This document shows, piece by piece, positions 38,484 through 46,578 of a stretch of DNA of 64,000 nucleotides (position 1 is its first letter; each line of letters starts with the position of its first letter). Source of the stretch: Clostridiales bacterium (GTDB lineage: Bacteria; Bacillota; Clostridia; Christensenellales; Aristaeellaceae); assembly GCA_022787165.1 (NCBI GenBank), contig JALFVL010000004.1:62001-126000 (forward strand), written 5' to 3'. The notes below the pieces were generated by a model. It searched no databases and was not told the DNA's origin. It saw only the letters and a list, made by a program, of their open reading frames with translations. The translations under genes and the position numbers were made by a program.

Positions 38484-38741
38484 TCACATATTCGCTACAA
38501 AGTAGTTCTGTATGGCTGCGACCGCTGCCTCCTCATCCCTGCCCTCGACTGTCACCGTCACGCGGTTTCCGCAGCGCATATCAAGCCCCATCACCGATCG
38601 TGCTTCCTTAAGAACCGCGGCCTTCGCGCCATTGATCACGCTGACCCGGCTGGAAAACCTGGAGGCTTCCTTCAACAGGTTGCCCATGGGTTTGCTCTGC
38701 AGCGCGTTTTGATTGGTCAACACGTAGCTGAACTGTTTCAT
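38484..38741 (-). CDS. HPr-like protein with Gln at position 15 (Crh-like)
   Basis: An 85-residue HPr-fold protein. The PTS phosphorylation site is changed: where HPr has GLHARP, this has ALQSKP, with Gln at position 15 exactly. The regulatory serine is kept in ARSVMGLDM (Ser49, equivalent to HPr Ser46). This is the pattern of Bacillus Crh, which cannot carry PTS phosphate but, when phosphorylated on Ser by HPr kinase, acts as a CcpA co-repressor. Whether the function is shared is unknown. Its leader starts with a strong hairpin. Confidence 0.88.
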   Translation of the reverse strand: MKQFSYVLTNQNALQSKPMGNLLKEASRFSSRVSVINGAKAAVLKEARSVMGLDMRCGNRVTVTVEGRDEEAAVAAIQNYFVANM

Positions 38742-38763
38742 GAGCCATCGCTCCTCTCTTGAT

Positions 38764-38800
38764 GCGCACGGCACGGAACGGACGCTTTCCTGCCGTGCGC
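38764..38800 (-). promoter_or_regulatory. 5'-leader hairpin of the HPr-like gene
   Basis: A 10-bp perfect inverted repeat (GCGCACGGCA / TGCCGTGCGC) with a 17-base loop begins at about the first transcribed base and ends 22 bp before the start codon. Confidence 0.6.
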
Positions 38801-38804
38801 GGAT

Positions 38805-38834
38805 ATTATAGCCCATCCTTCCCCGGCGTTGCAA
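38805..38834 (-). promoter_or_regulatory. Promoter of the HPr-like gene
   Basis: TTGCAA, 18-bp spacer, TATAAT on the minus strand. From 38835 to about 39064 no gene is visible. Confidence 0.8.
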
Positions 38835-39064
38835 GCACCTTTCATTTCATCCCCGAGGCGCAAGAAAAAACAGATGAATTTCATCTCCTTGTTTTGTCCA
38901 TCCGGGCAAGAGCTTTTCTCAAACTTAACCCGGCTTCCCTTCATTTCTGTCCAACGCCTACCGAAAAACCGGAGCATTTTTCGATCAACACGCCGATTAT
39001 TGACGGATACGCATCGTCTCCCGTCATTTTCTCCGTTCTCTCACGGCAATCCCGCAGCGAAGAA

Positions 39065-39096
39065 AAGGAAAAAGCCGGAGGCTCCTCACCCCCGGC
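39065..39096 (-). terminator. Terminator of the unknown membrane-protein gene
   Basis: GCCGGGGG / CCTCCGGC stem (one G-U) followed by TTTTTCC on the minus strand, about 100 bp after the gene. Confidence 0.75.
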
Positions 39097-39199
39097 CAGC
39101 AGGCCCTTTGCCGCTCCATTCCCTTCCCGAAGTCCCGGCCATGAAGCCGTGCGCGTCTCCTCGTCCACGCAGCAAAAGCCCCGATTATCTCCTAAACGG

Positions 39200-39982
39200 T
39201 CAGCTCCATTTCTGCTGCTTGAGCTGCCTTCCCTGCTCCGAGGACAGGCTGGCAATGCTCTTCTCCGGGATGCCCGTCTCCTTTTCGATCATTTCAAAAT
39301 ACCGGAGCGCAAACTCTGCGCCCGGTCCGTTCAGACGCCACTGGCAGATTTCATTCCCCACGCTGTCGGGAAGCGCCTTTTCGTGGCTGTTCCAGAAATG
39401 CCATTCCGCCTCGTCGATGATTTTGCACAGCTCGCTCACCGTCAGGGCACGCTCACGCAGGATTTCCTCCTTCGTGGCGGGATACTGCCCGAAGAAGGGC
39501 TGCTTCAGATCAAAGACCCACTGTTTTGTGTACTTCGGATCCAGCAGGAAGGACTTGTCGAACCGGCGGATCACCCTGCACTCGAAATTGAGCATCGTCT
39601 GTGCATCCGCTGCCTCAAAGCCGAGGCCTTCAAGGCGCGAAAGATACCTTCTGCGATCCTCTTCACTGTTTTGCAGTGCATACAGGGCGGCCAGCTGCGA
39701 GGTCATCCAGAGTCCCGTGACCGGGGAATCTGCGGCTTTTCCCGTCTTTTTCTCTTCTTTTTCCGCGGATTGCTTTTTCCCTGCTTTTGCGTTTTTCAGC
39801 CGGAAGCCGAACCGGCAGATCAGCGCAAAAACTGCTGCAAACGCGATCATGAACAGCAGCGTCAGGACGCGCTCTCCCCAGGTGATGTCCTCCGCCGTAA
39901 ACACCACAGGAATGCACAGAACGCTGCTGAAGCAAAAGAGCCCGCCGATCAGGATCAGCAGCCATCCGATTCCCTTTTTCAT
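39200..39982 (-). CDS. Uncharacterised protein with two N-terminal membrane helices
   Basis: A 260-residue protein not recognised. Two hydrophobic segments (about residues 5-26 and 38-59) are followed by a Lys/Glu-rich linker (60-85) and a soluble domain with ARALTVSELCKIIDEAEWHFW-like helices (quoted in part: LTVSELCKIIDEAEWHFW). The soluble part faces the cytoplasm if positive-inside holds. The gene is less GC-biased in codon use than its neighbours, which may point to recent acquisition. GGGAGGAAAACGGC precedes the ATG. Confidence 0.75.
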   Translation of the reverse strand: MKKGIGWLLILIGGLFCFSSVLCIPVVFTAEDITWGERVLTLLFMIAFAAVFALICRFGFRLKNAKAGKKQSAEKEEKKTGKAADSPVTGLWMTSQLAALYALQNSEEDRRRYLSRLEGLGFEAADAQTMLNFECRVIRRFDKSFLLDPKYTKQWVFDLKQPFFGQYPATKEEILRERALTVSELCKIIDEAEWHFWNSHEKALPDSVGNEICQWRLNGPGAEFALRYFEMIEKETGIPEKSIASLSSEQGRQLKQQKWS

Positions 39983-40100
39983 GCCGTTTTCCTCCCTTTC
40001 ACGCTTTCATCATATCATACGATGGGTAAAAAAGACAGAGGAAATGACGCCTCCCCCCCATGGGCGTCCATTACAATGGACAGCGCACTCCGTCCATGCT

Positions 40101-40454
40101 TCAAGGCTGCGGTTTTATCTCCGCATTCCGTTTATTCAAAACAAACTGCTCCAAATTGACTCTGTGATGGTATTTTACAGATGCATTCCTGTCCTTTTTC
40201 AGGATGATCCCATTCAGATCAAGGCCATTCAGTGCGGCGATGGCCACAGCATAATGGATCACATCCGCCAGTTCCTCGCCCAGCTGCGCCTGCAGATCCT
40301 CATCGCCGGAGGCTTTCCTTCCCGCCTTTTTGTTCAGAACCTCTGCGACCTCTCCGATTTCCTCCACGAGCTTCATGAACAGGCTTTGCTCCTTGCCGCC
40401 ATGGCGATAATGATCCTGCAGGTAGGCTTCCAGTTCCTCAATCGTGACTTTCAC
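40101..40454 (-). CDS. MazG-like nucleotide pyrophosphohydrolase
   Basis: A 117-residue all-alpha NTP pyrophosphatase. The Mg-binding EExxE...ExxD pattern is KLVEEIGEVAEVLNKK and QLGEELADVIHYAVAIA. GTG 40454 follows GGGGAGG by 7 bp, so the upstream ATG is rejected. It may clear non-canonical NTPs; the substrate is not predictable. Like its neighbour at 39.2 kb it is relatively AT-rich. Confidence 0.88.
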   Translation of the reverse strand: MKVTIEELEAYLQDHYRHGGKEQSLFMKLVEEIGEVAEVLNKKAGRKASGDEDLQAQLGEELADVIHYAVAIAALNGLDLNGIILKKDRNASVKYHHRVNLEQFVLNKRNAEIKPQP

Positions 40455-40507
40455 AATGCATCCTCCCCGAATATGATTCGACAGACACATTGTATCACAA
40501 TCCATGG

Positions 40508-40536
40508 AAAAGGCCAGAGGTTTTGTGCCTCTGGCC
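40508..40536 (-). terminator. Terminator of the SH3-domain protein gene
   Basis: GGCCAGAGG / CCTCTGGCC 9-bp stem with TTTTCC on the minus strand. Confidence 0.85.
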
Positions 40537-40604
40537 TGAATTTTCCCGCCGCGTCCACCAGCTTTTCATTCCCGATGATCGGGCTGCATTTTGCTTGATT
40601 CCGC

Positions 40605-42272
40605 TCATTCAAAGGTCAGGTACTGCGTCATGACGTAGCCGCGCTTGCCGTCCGGCGTGACGATGCAGGTCCACTTCGTTCCATAGTCCGCGACGCGCAG
40701 ACGCTCCTGCAGGCGAACCTTGCCGATGATCTGTCCGGTCTGGCTGCTCGCCTCGCTGCGCAGGTTGACCTTGTCCGTCGTGACAAAGGCGGTTAGATGC
40801 GTCGTGCTCGCCGGTGCATCGAGCTGCGCAAGCGGAACATAGCCCGTGTGGTCGGTATCCTCTCCCGTTACATCGAGACCCGGCTTGTCCGCCGCGCGCA
40901 CATAAGCCCAGTCGCCGAACTGCCCGAGCATGTAGACGCGGCTGCCTGAGGCAACCTGATCGCCCTCCTGCGCCTCCGCCTGAGGCGCGGCGCGCAGGGT
41001 CAAATCGCTCTTCGCCGTCGCGCGCTGTGGAATCCGCTCGGACACAGGCTCGTCCGGCTCGCTGAGCACGCGGATCGCATCCTTGAGCAGATAACCTGTC
41101 ACATCGCCCAGCACGACCTGTGCGTAGTCTGTCTGCGTAAAGGAAGTGATGCGCACCTGTGCGCCGGCACACAGCGCGCCGATCATCTCCGCGTCCGCCT
41201 GCGGCTCGGAGAGAAGAATGCCCGGCAGATCGCCGTCGTCCACCTGTGCCACACCCAGACTCATGCCCGCCGCCGTCAGCGAGAGGCTGCTCAGCGGAAC
41301 ATAGCCGAAATCGCCGCAGTCATAAGCGCCCGCTCCGCCCTCCATCGTGCGGACATAGGCGCTCTCGCCGCTCTCGGCGAGCACCTCGACCTTCATATCC
41401 TGTCCCAGCGTCATATACGGCTTTCCCGCATCGTCCCTGGCACTGTAAAGGAGCGTGTCGTCCTTCGTCGTCATCTGCAGCGGATAATACGGCACAACGC
41501 TGCGCGGCTCGCTGCCAAGCGCATACAGATTCGCCGTCTGCGTATAGCGGATGAAGCCCGTCACGCCGCCCACGCGCACCTTGACCCACTCGCCCTCCTT
41601 GCGGCCAAAGAGGCTGAAGCAGGCCGTGCCGTTCTTGAGCGCCATCAGAATCTCCGCGCGGTCGTTGGCCTCCGCGTAGAGGTTGGTCTGGCTATCCGCC
41701 CTCTTGCCCGCAACGATATAGACCTTGCGCTCGTCCACATCCGTCAGAGAGTCGAGCGGCACATAGCCCAGCTTTTCCTCGTCGTCAAGCGCCGCCCGGA
41801 TATAGGCCCAGTCGTCAACAATGCCCACCAGCGCAACGCGGTCGCCCGTGCGCAGCGTTCCCAGGACGCCCGAGCTGCTGTCCGTCGTCTCCAGCAGCGG
41901 CACCGTGCTCCGCCACAGGCCCGTCAGATCGACCTCCGCAACCCGGCAGTCGCCAAAGCCGCTGTTCTCGCCGTAGCGCTCGACGGCCTCCTCCCGCGTG
42001 ATCAGATACTCGCTGGCCATATAGCCCGTCATGCCGCCAATTTCCACCTTGGTGTATTCCTCGTTCTCCACGCCGAGCAGCGTCACCTGCGCGCCGGTAT
42101 AGTACAGGCCCAGGATGCCGCCCGCCTTGGAGGGCTCGTCTCGCATGTTCAGCCGCTCAGGATAGATTTTGTCCGTCTCCCGGTTGTCGACATACAGCGT
42201 TTCACAAATGCCCGTGACGCCAAGCGCCGCCAGCAGCAGCGCCGCCAGCAGGGCAAACCATGCCTTCTTCAC
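40605..42272 (-). CDS. Exported protein with multiple SH3-like domains
   Basis: A 555-residue protein with a signal peptide (VKKAWFALLAALLLAALGVTGICE) quoted in part as KKAWFALLAALLLAALG, then about six to seven bacterial SH3 repeats. Recurrent pieces are LNMRDEPS...GLYYTGAQVTLLG, GDRVALVGIVDDWAYIR, SGSRVYMLGQFGDWAYVR and VNLRSEASSQTGQIIG. SH3b domains usually bind peptidoglycan; no catalytic domain is present, so it may be a wall-binding adaptor or sensor. GTG 42272 follows AAAGGAG; an earlier ATG lies upstream of that site. Confidence 0.88.
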   Translation of the reverse strand: MKKAWFALLAALLLAALGVTGICETLYVDNRETDKIYPERLNMRDEPSKAGGILGLYYTGAQVTLLGVENEEYTKVEIGGMTGYMASEYLITREEAVERYGENSGFGDCRVAEVDLTGLWRSTVPLLETTDSSSGVLGTLRTGDRVALVGIVDDWAYIRAALDDEEKLGYVPLDSLTDVDERKVYIVAGKRADSQTNLYAEANDRAEILMALKNGTACFSLFGRKEGEWVKVRVGGVTGFIRYTQTANLYALGSEPRSVVPYYPLQMTTKDDTLLYSARDDAGKPYMTLGQDMKVEVLAESGESAYVRTMEGGAGAYDCGDFGYVPLSSLSLTAAGMSLGVAQVDDGDLPGILLSEPQADAEMIGALCAGAQVRITSFTQTDYAQVVLGDVTGYLLKDAIRVLSEPDEPVSERIPQRATAKSDLTLRAAPQAEAQEGDQVASGSRVYMLGQFGDWAYVRAADKPGLDVTGEDTDHTGYVPLAQLDAPASTTHLTAFVTTDKVNLRSEASSQTGQIIGKVRLQERLRVADYGTKWTCIVTPDGKRGYVMTQYLTFE

Positions 42273-42354
42273 GATGATCACACTCCTTTTGTGTTTCCTC
42301 ATCTATATGACGGAATGGCCCTGTTCTTTCTTCCCTTTTTGGGAAAGTTTTGGC

Positions 42355-43236
42355 TTATCCGCGTTTTTTCGGGCGCATGACGCACAGTGCGCCGGGCAGC
42401 ACGCCAAAGCGCGCCTCATCCATGCGCTCCAACCTTCCGTCAATATTGACCGTCATCCCCGGGCAGCGCAATACGGCGCTTCTCACGCGCACGGCCTTCG
42501 CCAGCGGCAGCCTCGTGTGGATGCCCAGGATGAGCAGCGGCAGCAGCAGCGGAATCAGCCCATGCCATACGGGTACGACCGTCACGACGTCCAGCAGCCC
42601 GTCGTCATGCGCCGCCTCCGGCGCGACGCGCATGCCGCCGCCGAAATACTGCCCATTGGCGATCTCCGCGATCGTCACACGCCGGTGTTCATACGCGCCG
42701 CCGTCGATGGAGAGCTCCAGCTCCATCGGCTTATAGCGTCCGAGCACGGCCGTGACGGCCTTGCGATAGGCCTTTTCCCCCGGATAGACCGCCTTGAGCT
42801 CCTCCGTCTTGCGCAACACCTCCACGTCAAAGCCGCTGCCCGAAACGTTGAGGAATGGCTTTCCGTTGACCGTGCCCAGGTCGATGTGCGCGCGCTCTCC
42901 GTGAAGCTGCGCGTAAAGCGCCTGAACGGGATCTCGCGGCAGGCCGAACGCCCGCGCAAAGTCGTTGCCCGTTCCAGCCGGAACGATCAGAAGAGGCACG
43001 TCCTTCTCCGCCAGCTCGCCGACAATTCCGCTGAGCGTGCCGTCCCCGCCGACGCAGACGATGGCCTGCGCGCCATTTTCGAGCGCGATGCGCGCCTGCC
43101 GGCCCTCGTCGCCGGCCTCCTGCGTCGGGAAAATGCGGCTCTCGTGGCCGCTCTCCTCAAGCACACGGCAGAGGGCCTGCGGCAGTCCCTCTGTTCTTCC
43201 CTTTCCGGATTCGGGGTTGACGATCACAGCAAACAT
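42355..43236 (-). CDS. Diacylglycerol kinase-like lipid kinase (YegS/DgkB family)
   Basis: A 293-residue enzyme of the DAGK catalytic family. NPESGKG is the nucleotide loop, VGGDGTLSGIVGEL the catalytic GGDGT motif, and VPAGTGNDFARAFGLP the substrate-adjacent motif. It phosphorylates diacylglycerol or a related lipid in membrane lipid turnover. ATG 43236 follows GAGAGG. Confidence 0.93.
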   Translation of the reverse strand: MFAVIVNPESGKGRTEGLPQALCRVLEESGHESRIFPTQEAGDEGRQARIALENGAQAIVCVGGDGTLSGIVGELAEKDVPLLIVPAGTGNDFARAFGLPRDPVQALYAQLHGERAHIDLGTVNGKPFLNVSGSGFDVEVLRKTEELKAVYPGEKAYRKAVTAVLGRYKPMELELSIDGGAYEHRRVTIAEIANGQYFGGGMRVAPEAAHDDGLLDVVTVVPVWHGLIPLLLPLLILGIHTRLPLAKAVRVRSAVLRCPGMTVNIDGRLERMDEARFGVLPGALCVMRPKKRG

Positions 43237-43284
43237 GCTCCGTTCACCTCTCCTCACGCTTCTTTTGTATGATCGGCTTTCCGG

Positions 43285-44028
43285 TCAGACCTCCTCGTCC
43301 TCCGCGCCCGCCAGCCTCAGCTTGGCGAACGCGCCCGGCATGACCCATCGGACAGGGTCCAGCTCGACCGGGCCGGGCAGCTTTTTCATGATCACAAATT
43401 TGATCGGCACGCCCAGCGACGTGAATTTCTGCTCGTGCTCACTGACGTAATTGGGCGTAAAGCCCGAGGCATGCAGATCGCTGACCAGATAGCGCATCTC
43501 AAACCCGCAGGCCGCGAAATACGGCAGGGACTCCGTGAACAGCGGCACGTCGTCCGTCTTGAACCAGATCTCGCCGCCATCGACGAGAAACTCGCGGTAC
43601 TGCATGAGCTGGCGCGGATGCGTCAGCCTGCGCTTGGCGTACTTGGGCCGCTTTGTCCACGGGTTGCAGAAGTTGATGTAGATTCGCTCCACCCGATCCT
43701 CCGGCGCGAGAATCTTCTCGATATAGCTGATGTCGTAGCGCGCGATCATCACGTTGCGCACGCACTCGCCGCCAAACGCCGCCTCGATGTTGCGGCGCGT
43801 GTCGCCCAGCACGTTGCAGGTGATGTCGACCGCGATGAAGTTGACGCCGGGATTGTCGCGCACCATCGCAGCAGTGGAGACGCCCTTGCCGCAGCCCAGC
43901 TCCAGATACAGCGGCGCGTCGTGCTCAAAGCGTTCCCGCCAATGCCCGCGCAGGGCCTCCGGCTCATCCGTAAAATAGGGGCAGACCGCCAGCTCGGGCT
44001 TCGCCCACTTTTTTGTTCTCATGTGCAT
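43285..44028 (-). CDS. trmB: tRNA (guanine-N7-)-methyltransferase TrmB
   Basis: A 247-residue SAM methyltransferase that makes m7G46 in tRNA. YLELGCGKGVST is the SAM motif; RIYINFCNPWTKRP and KRRLTHPRQL are the tRNA-binding/catalytic regions, with the usual SDPWPK here as CNPWTK, a variant common in Clostridia. The extended upstream frame is an antisense shadow of the acetyltransferase gene; ATG 44028 lies 11 bp after GGAGG. Confidence 0.95.
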   Translation of the reverse strand: MHMRTKKWAKPELAVCPYFTDEPEALRGHWRERFEHDAPLYLELGCGKGVSTAAMVRDNPGVNFIAVDITCNVLGDTRRNIEAAFGGECVRNVMIARYDISYIEKILAPEDRVERIYINFCNPWTKRPKYAKRRLTHPRQLMQYREFLVDGGEIWFKTDDVPLFTESLPYFAACGFEMRYLVSDLHASGFTPNYVSEHEQKFTSLGVPIKFVIMKKLPGPVELDPVRWVMPGAFAKLRLAGAEDEEV

Positions 44029-44065
44029 GAAACAGCAAACCTCCAAAGGATATGTGTATAGCGCT

Positions 44066-44569
44066 TCACAGCCGCTTCTGGTAGCAGAGCCAGTGGTCTC
44101 CCCAGGCGTCCGCCTCGCCGCAGACGTCAAAATGAAAGCCGGCGTAGGCCCGCCGAGCAGGCAGATTCTGTGCGCCGACCAGAAAGCGCACGGCGTCGCA
44201 GCCCTTGGCCTTCGCCTGCTCCATCGCATAGGCGAGCATCCGCCGGGCGATGCCGCGCCCCTGGCATTCCCTCGCCACGCCAAGCCGGCTCAGCTGCGCC
44301 CATCGCCTGACATCCGGATACCACGGCGCCATCTCATCAAATTCGTCCGATTCCTCGCTCACGATGGCCGCGATGATCCGCTCTCCGCCTTCCATGACGA
44401 AGACCTCCTGCGTCCGCAGGTCTTCCTCGACGAGCTCCCGGCTGGGATATTCCTCGCTCCATGTGCCGCAAGGCACGCCGATCAGCGAGTGATACAGCGC
44501 ATGGATCGCCTCCGCGTCGCCGGGGTTGCCGCGCCTGATCGCGTATTGTTGGTTTCGCTCTCTCTCCAT
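44066..44569 (-). CDS. GNAT family N-acetyltransferase
   Basis: A 167-residue acetyltransferase. LSRLGVARECQGRGIARRML is the acetyl-CoA-binding V/I-x-x-x-x-Q/R-G-x-G/A motif, followed by GCDAVRFLVGAQNLPARRAY, the usual C-terminal GNAT strand-helix. The acceptor is unknown. It ends 38 bp before trmB on the same strand. Confidence 0.92.
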   Translation of the reverse strand: MERERNQQYAIRRGNPGDAEAIHALYHSLIGVPCGTWSEEYPSRELVEEDLRTQEVFVMEGGERIIAAIVSEESDEFDEMAPWYPDVRRWAQLSRLGVARECQGRGIARRMLAYAMEQAKAKGCDAVRFLVGAQNLPARRAYAGFHFDVCGEADAWGDHWLCYQKRL

Positions 44570-44736
44570 GTTCTTCCTGCCTTTCCGAGCGTGCTTGTGC
44601 GCGCAAAATCACCGTCGGCCCTTCCGGACGGCGTCCTTTTGCGGTATAATCATAAGGCGGACTGTATCCGCCACGTCCTTCGAGCTGCCTTTTTCCTGTC
44701 CCATCTGCACCGTCATCTGTTCAGGAGGTGATCGCC

Positions 44737-45354
44737 ATGTGCAGCCGATACGCCCTTGACGAGGGATTTCTTCCCGAAGCGTGGAAGGCCTCCCTCTCCG
44801 CTCTGCGCATTCGTGAGCCTGCCATGAAGACCGGCGGAGAAGCGCTTCCCACGGATGTTGTCCCCGTGATCGCGAACAGCCGCGCGATGCATCCCCGGCT
44901 CTTCGCCATGAAATGGGGCTACACACTGCCGGACGGACGCGTGCTGATCAACGCGCGCAGCGAGACCGCCGCGCAAAAGCCGCTCTTCGCGCAGAGCATG
45001 CGCTGCCGCCGCTGCCTGATTCCCGCCTCGCGCTATTTCGAGTGGGACAAGCGCGCCCGGGAAACGGTCAAATATGCCGTCGGCGACGCCGGCGCGCCGC
45101 GGTTTTATCTGGCGGGCCTGTATCGCCTCGAAGAGAACCGACCGGTCTTTGCGATTCTGACCCGATCCCCGGCGGACAGCATCGCCTTTCTGCATGACCG
45201 GATGCCCGTCATCCTCCCGCCCTCGCTGGCGGCAGATTGGCTCAGCCCCGATTGTCCTGCCGATGCGGTACTCAGTCAGGCGGTCACAGATGTCGATTTT
45301 TGTGCCTGCTCGCCCGAGACGCTGAGCTTTCTGCCTCCTGTAGGGCAAGCGTAG
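44737..45354 (+). CDS. SOS response-associated peptidase-family protein (SRAP/HMCES, YedK-like)
   Basis: A 205-residue SRAP protein. The N-terminal MCSRYAL supplies Cys2, which forms the thiazolidine crosslink with abasic sites in single-stranded DNA. NARSETAAQKPLF, RCLIPASRYFEW (catalytic Glu) and FLHDRMPVIL (active-site His) complete the family set. ATG 44737 lies exactly at the Cys2 position and has AGGAGGTG at 6 bp; initiation 9 bp earlier would block the cysteine. It likely protects abasic sites during replication. Confidence 0.95.
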   Translation: MCSRYALDEGFLPEAWKASLSALRIREPAMKTGGEALPTDVVPVIANSRAMHPRLFAMKWGYTLPDGRVLINARSETAAQKPLFAQSMRCRRCLIPASRYFEWDKRARETVKYAVGDAGAPRFYLAGLYRLEENRPVFAILTRSPADSIAFLHDRMPVILPPSLAADWLSPDCPADAVLSQAVTDVDFCACSPETLSFLPPVGQA

Positions 45355-45380
45355 ATGCTGTCCTCCCTTGCGGAAAGCAT

Positions 45381-46520
45381 TCACTCAAACCAGTTGAGGA
45401 TGACACTCAGCGCCGCCTTCATCCCGCTTTCCAGCGAGGCCAGCTCGATCCATTCCTCACGGGTATGCTCTCCTTCGCCGCGATACACGCCAAAGCAGAT
45501 CGACGGAATGCCCATCGAAAGCGGAATGTTGCAGTCCGTCGAGCCGGAGCAGATCATCGGCACCGACCCAGCATAGCGGCGCAGCGCCTCGCAGCCGGCG
45601 TTTTCCAGCTCGCTCTGCGCGTCGGGATCCACCCTGCCCGCGCAGGGCCGGATACCCAGCAGCTCCACCTCCACCCGAGCGTCCTCGTGCGCGTGCTCCG
45701 CGAGAATCCGCTGCATCTGGCTGCCCATCGCCGAAAGGCAATCCGCGTCGTCAGAGCGGTATTCGTAGAGCATCTCCGCCTGCTGCGCAATCGTATTGAC
45801 CGAGGTGCCGCCGGAGATGACGCCGACGTTATAGGTGGTCAGGCTGTCGCCGTTTTGAGGCACGCTCTGCGCGTAAAGCGCCGTCACCAGCTCCGCGAGC
45901 ACGGCGATCGCATTGCGGTTGCCGAAGGAGGCAAAGCTATGCCCGCCCCTGGTTCGCGCCATGATGCGGTAGCGGCAGGAGCCAACCGCCTTCGCGCAGA
46001 CATGCTCGACGCCGCCGTCCAGGGAGACAAAGGCCTTGACGCGCGGGCCGAATGCCTTCATGATCGCCTTGCAGCCCTTGAGGTTGCCCAGCCCCTCCTC
46101 GCAGGAGTTGGCGACAAACAGCACGCCGCAGCGGGGCCTTCTGTCCCTGAGCCAGCGGGCGAGCATCATGAGCGCCGCCAGGTTGGCGGTGTCGTCGCCC
46201 ACGCCCGGGCAATACAGCTTTCCGCCATCCTCGCGCATGGGCATGGGCTCAAGATCCGGGAAGACCGTGTCCATGTGCGCCATGACGACGACGATGTCCT
46301 CGTGCGTATCCAGCCCCATCGGGCAGCGCACGTTGAGCGCCTCGTCGATCTCGGCCTGCATGCCGTTTGACACGAACCAATCCCTGACAAACACGGCACG
46401 CCGCTCCTCCCTGTGGCTCGGCGCAGGGACGGCGCAGAGCGTCTTGAGCAGCGCGATCGTCTCCTCCTGCATGCCCTCGACGGCCGCAATCGCCGCCGGA
46501 CTGAGCGTAACCGCTTCCAT
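45381..46520 (-). CDS. M20 family metallopeptidase
   Basis: A 379-residue zinc peptidase with AHMDTV (first zinc His/Asp), GVGDDTANLAALM (bridging Asp), NSCEEGLGN (catalytic Glu pair) and ISGGTSVNTIA in the dimer-domain border. The dimerisation domain sits at about 190-300. It resembles PepT/ArgE-type enzymes; the dipeptide or acyl substrate is unknown. It is convergent with the SRAP gene, 26 bp apart. Confidence 0.9.
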   Translation of the reverse strand: MEAVTLSPAAIAAVEGMQEETIALLKTLCAVPAPSHREERRAVFVRDWFVSNGMQAEIDEALNVRCPMGLDTHEDIVVVMAHMDTVFPDLEPMPMREDGGKLYCPGVGDDTANLAALMMLARWLRDRRPRCGVLFVANSCEEGLGNLKGCKAIMKAFGPRVKAFVSLDGGVEHVCAKAVGSCRYRIMARTRGGHSFASFGNRNAIAVLAELVTALYAQSVPQNGDSLTTYNVGVISGGTSVNTIAQQAEMLYEYRSDDADCLSAMGSQMQRILAEHAHEDARVEVELLGIRPCAGRVDPDAQSELENAGCEALRRYAGSVPMICSGSTDCNIPLSMGIPSICFGVYRGEGEHTREEWIELASLESGMKAALSVILNWFE

Positions 46521-46578
46521 TCCGCATACCCCTTTCTCTTTTCATCCGATTCTATGTACGATCTGTTGGAGGGCCTCT

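Noticed and set aside
38829-40598. A 589-residue open frame on the plus strand
   Set aside because: It is antisense to the unknown membrane gene and the MazG-like gene, which have proper starts, ribosome sites and terminators; the product has no domain-like pattern and starts without a Shine-Dalgarno.
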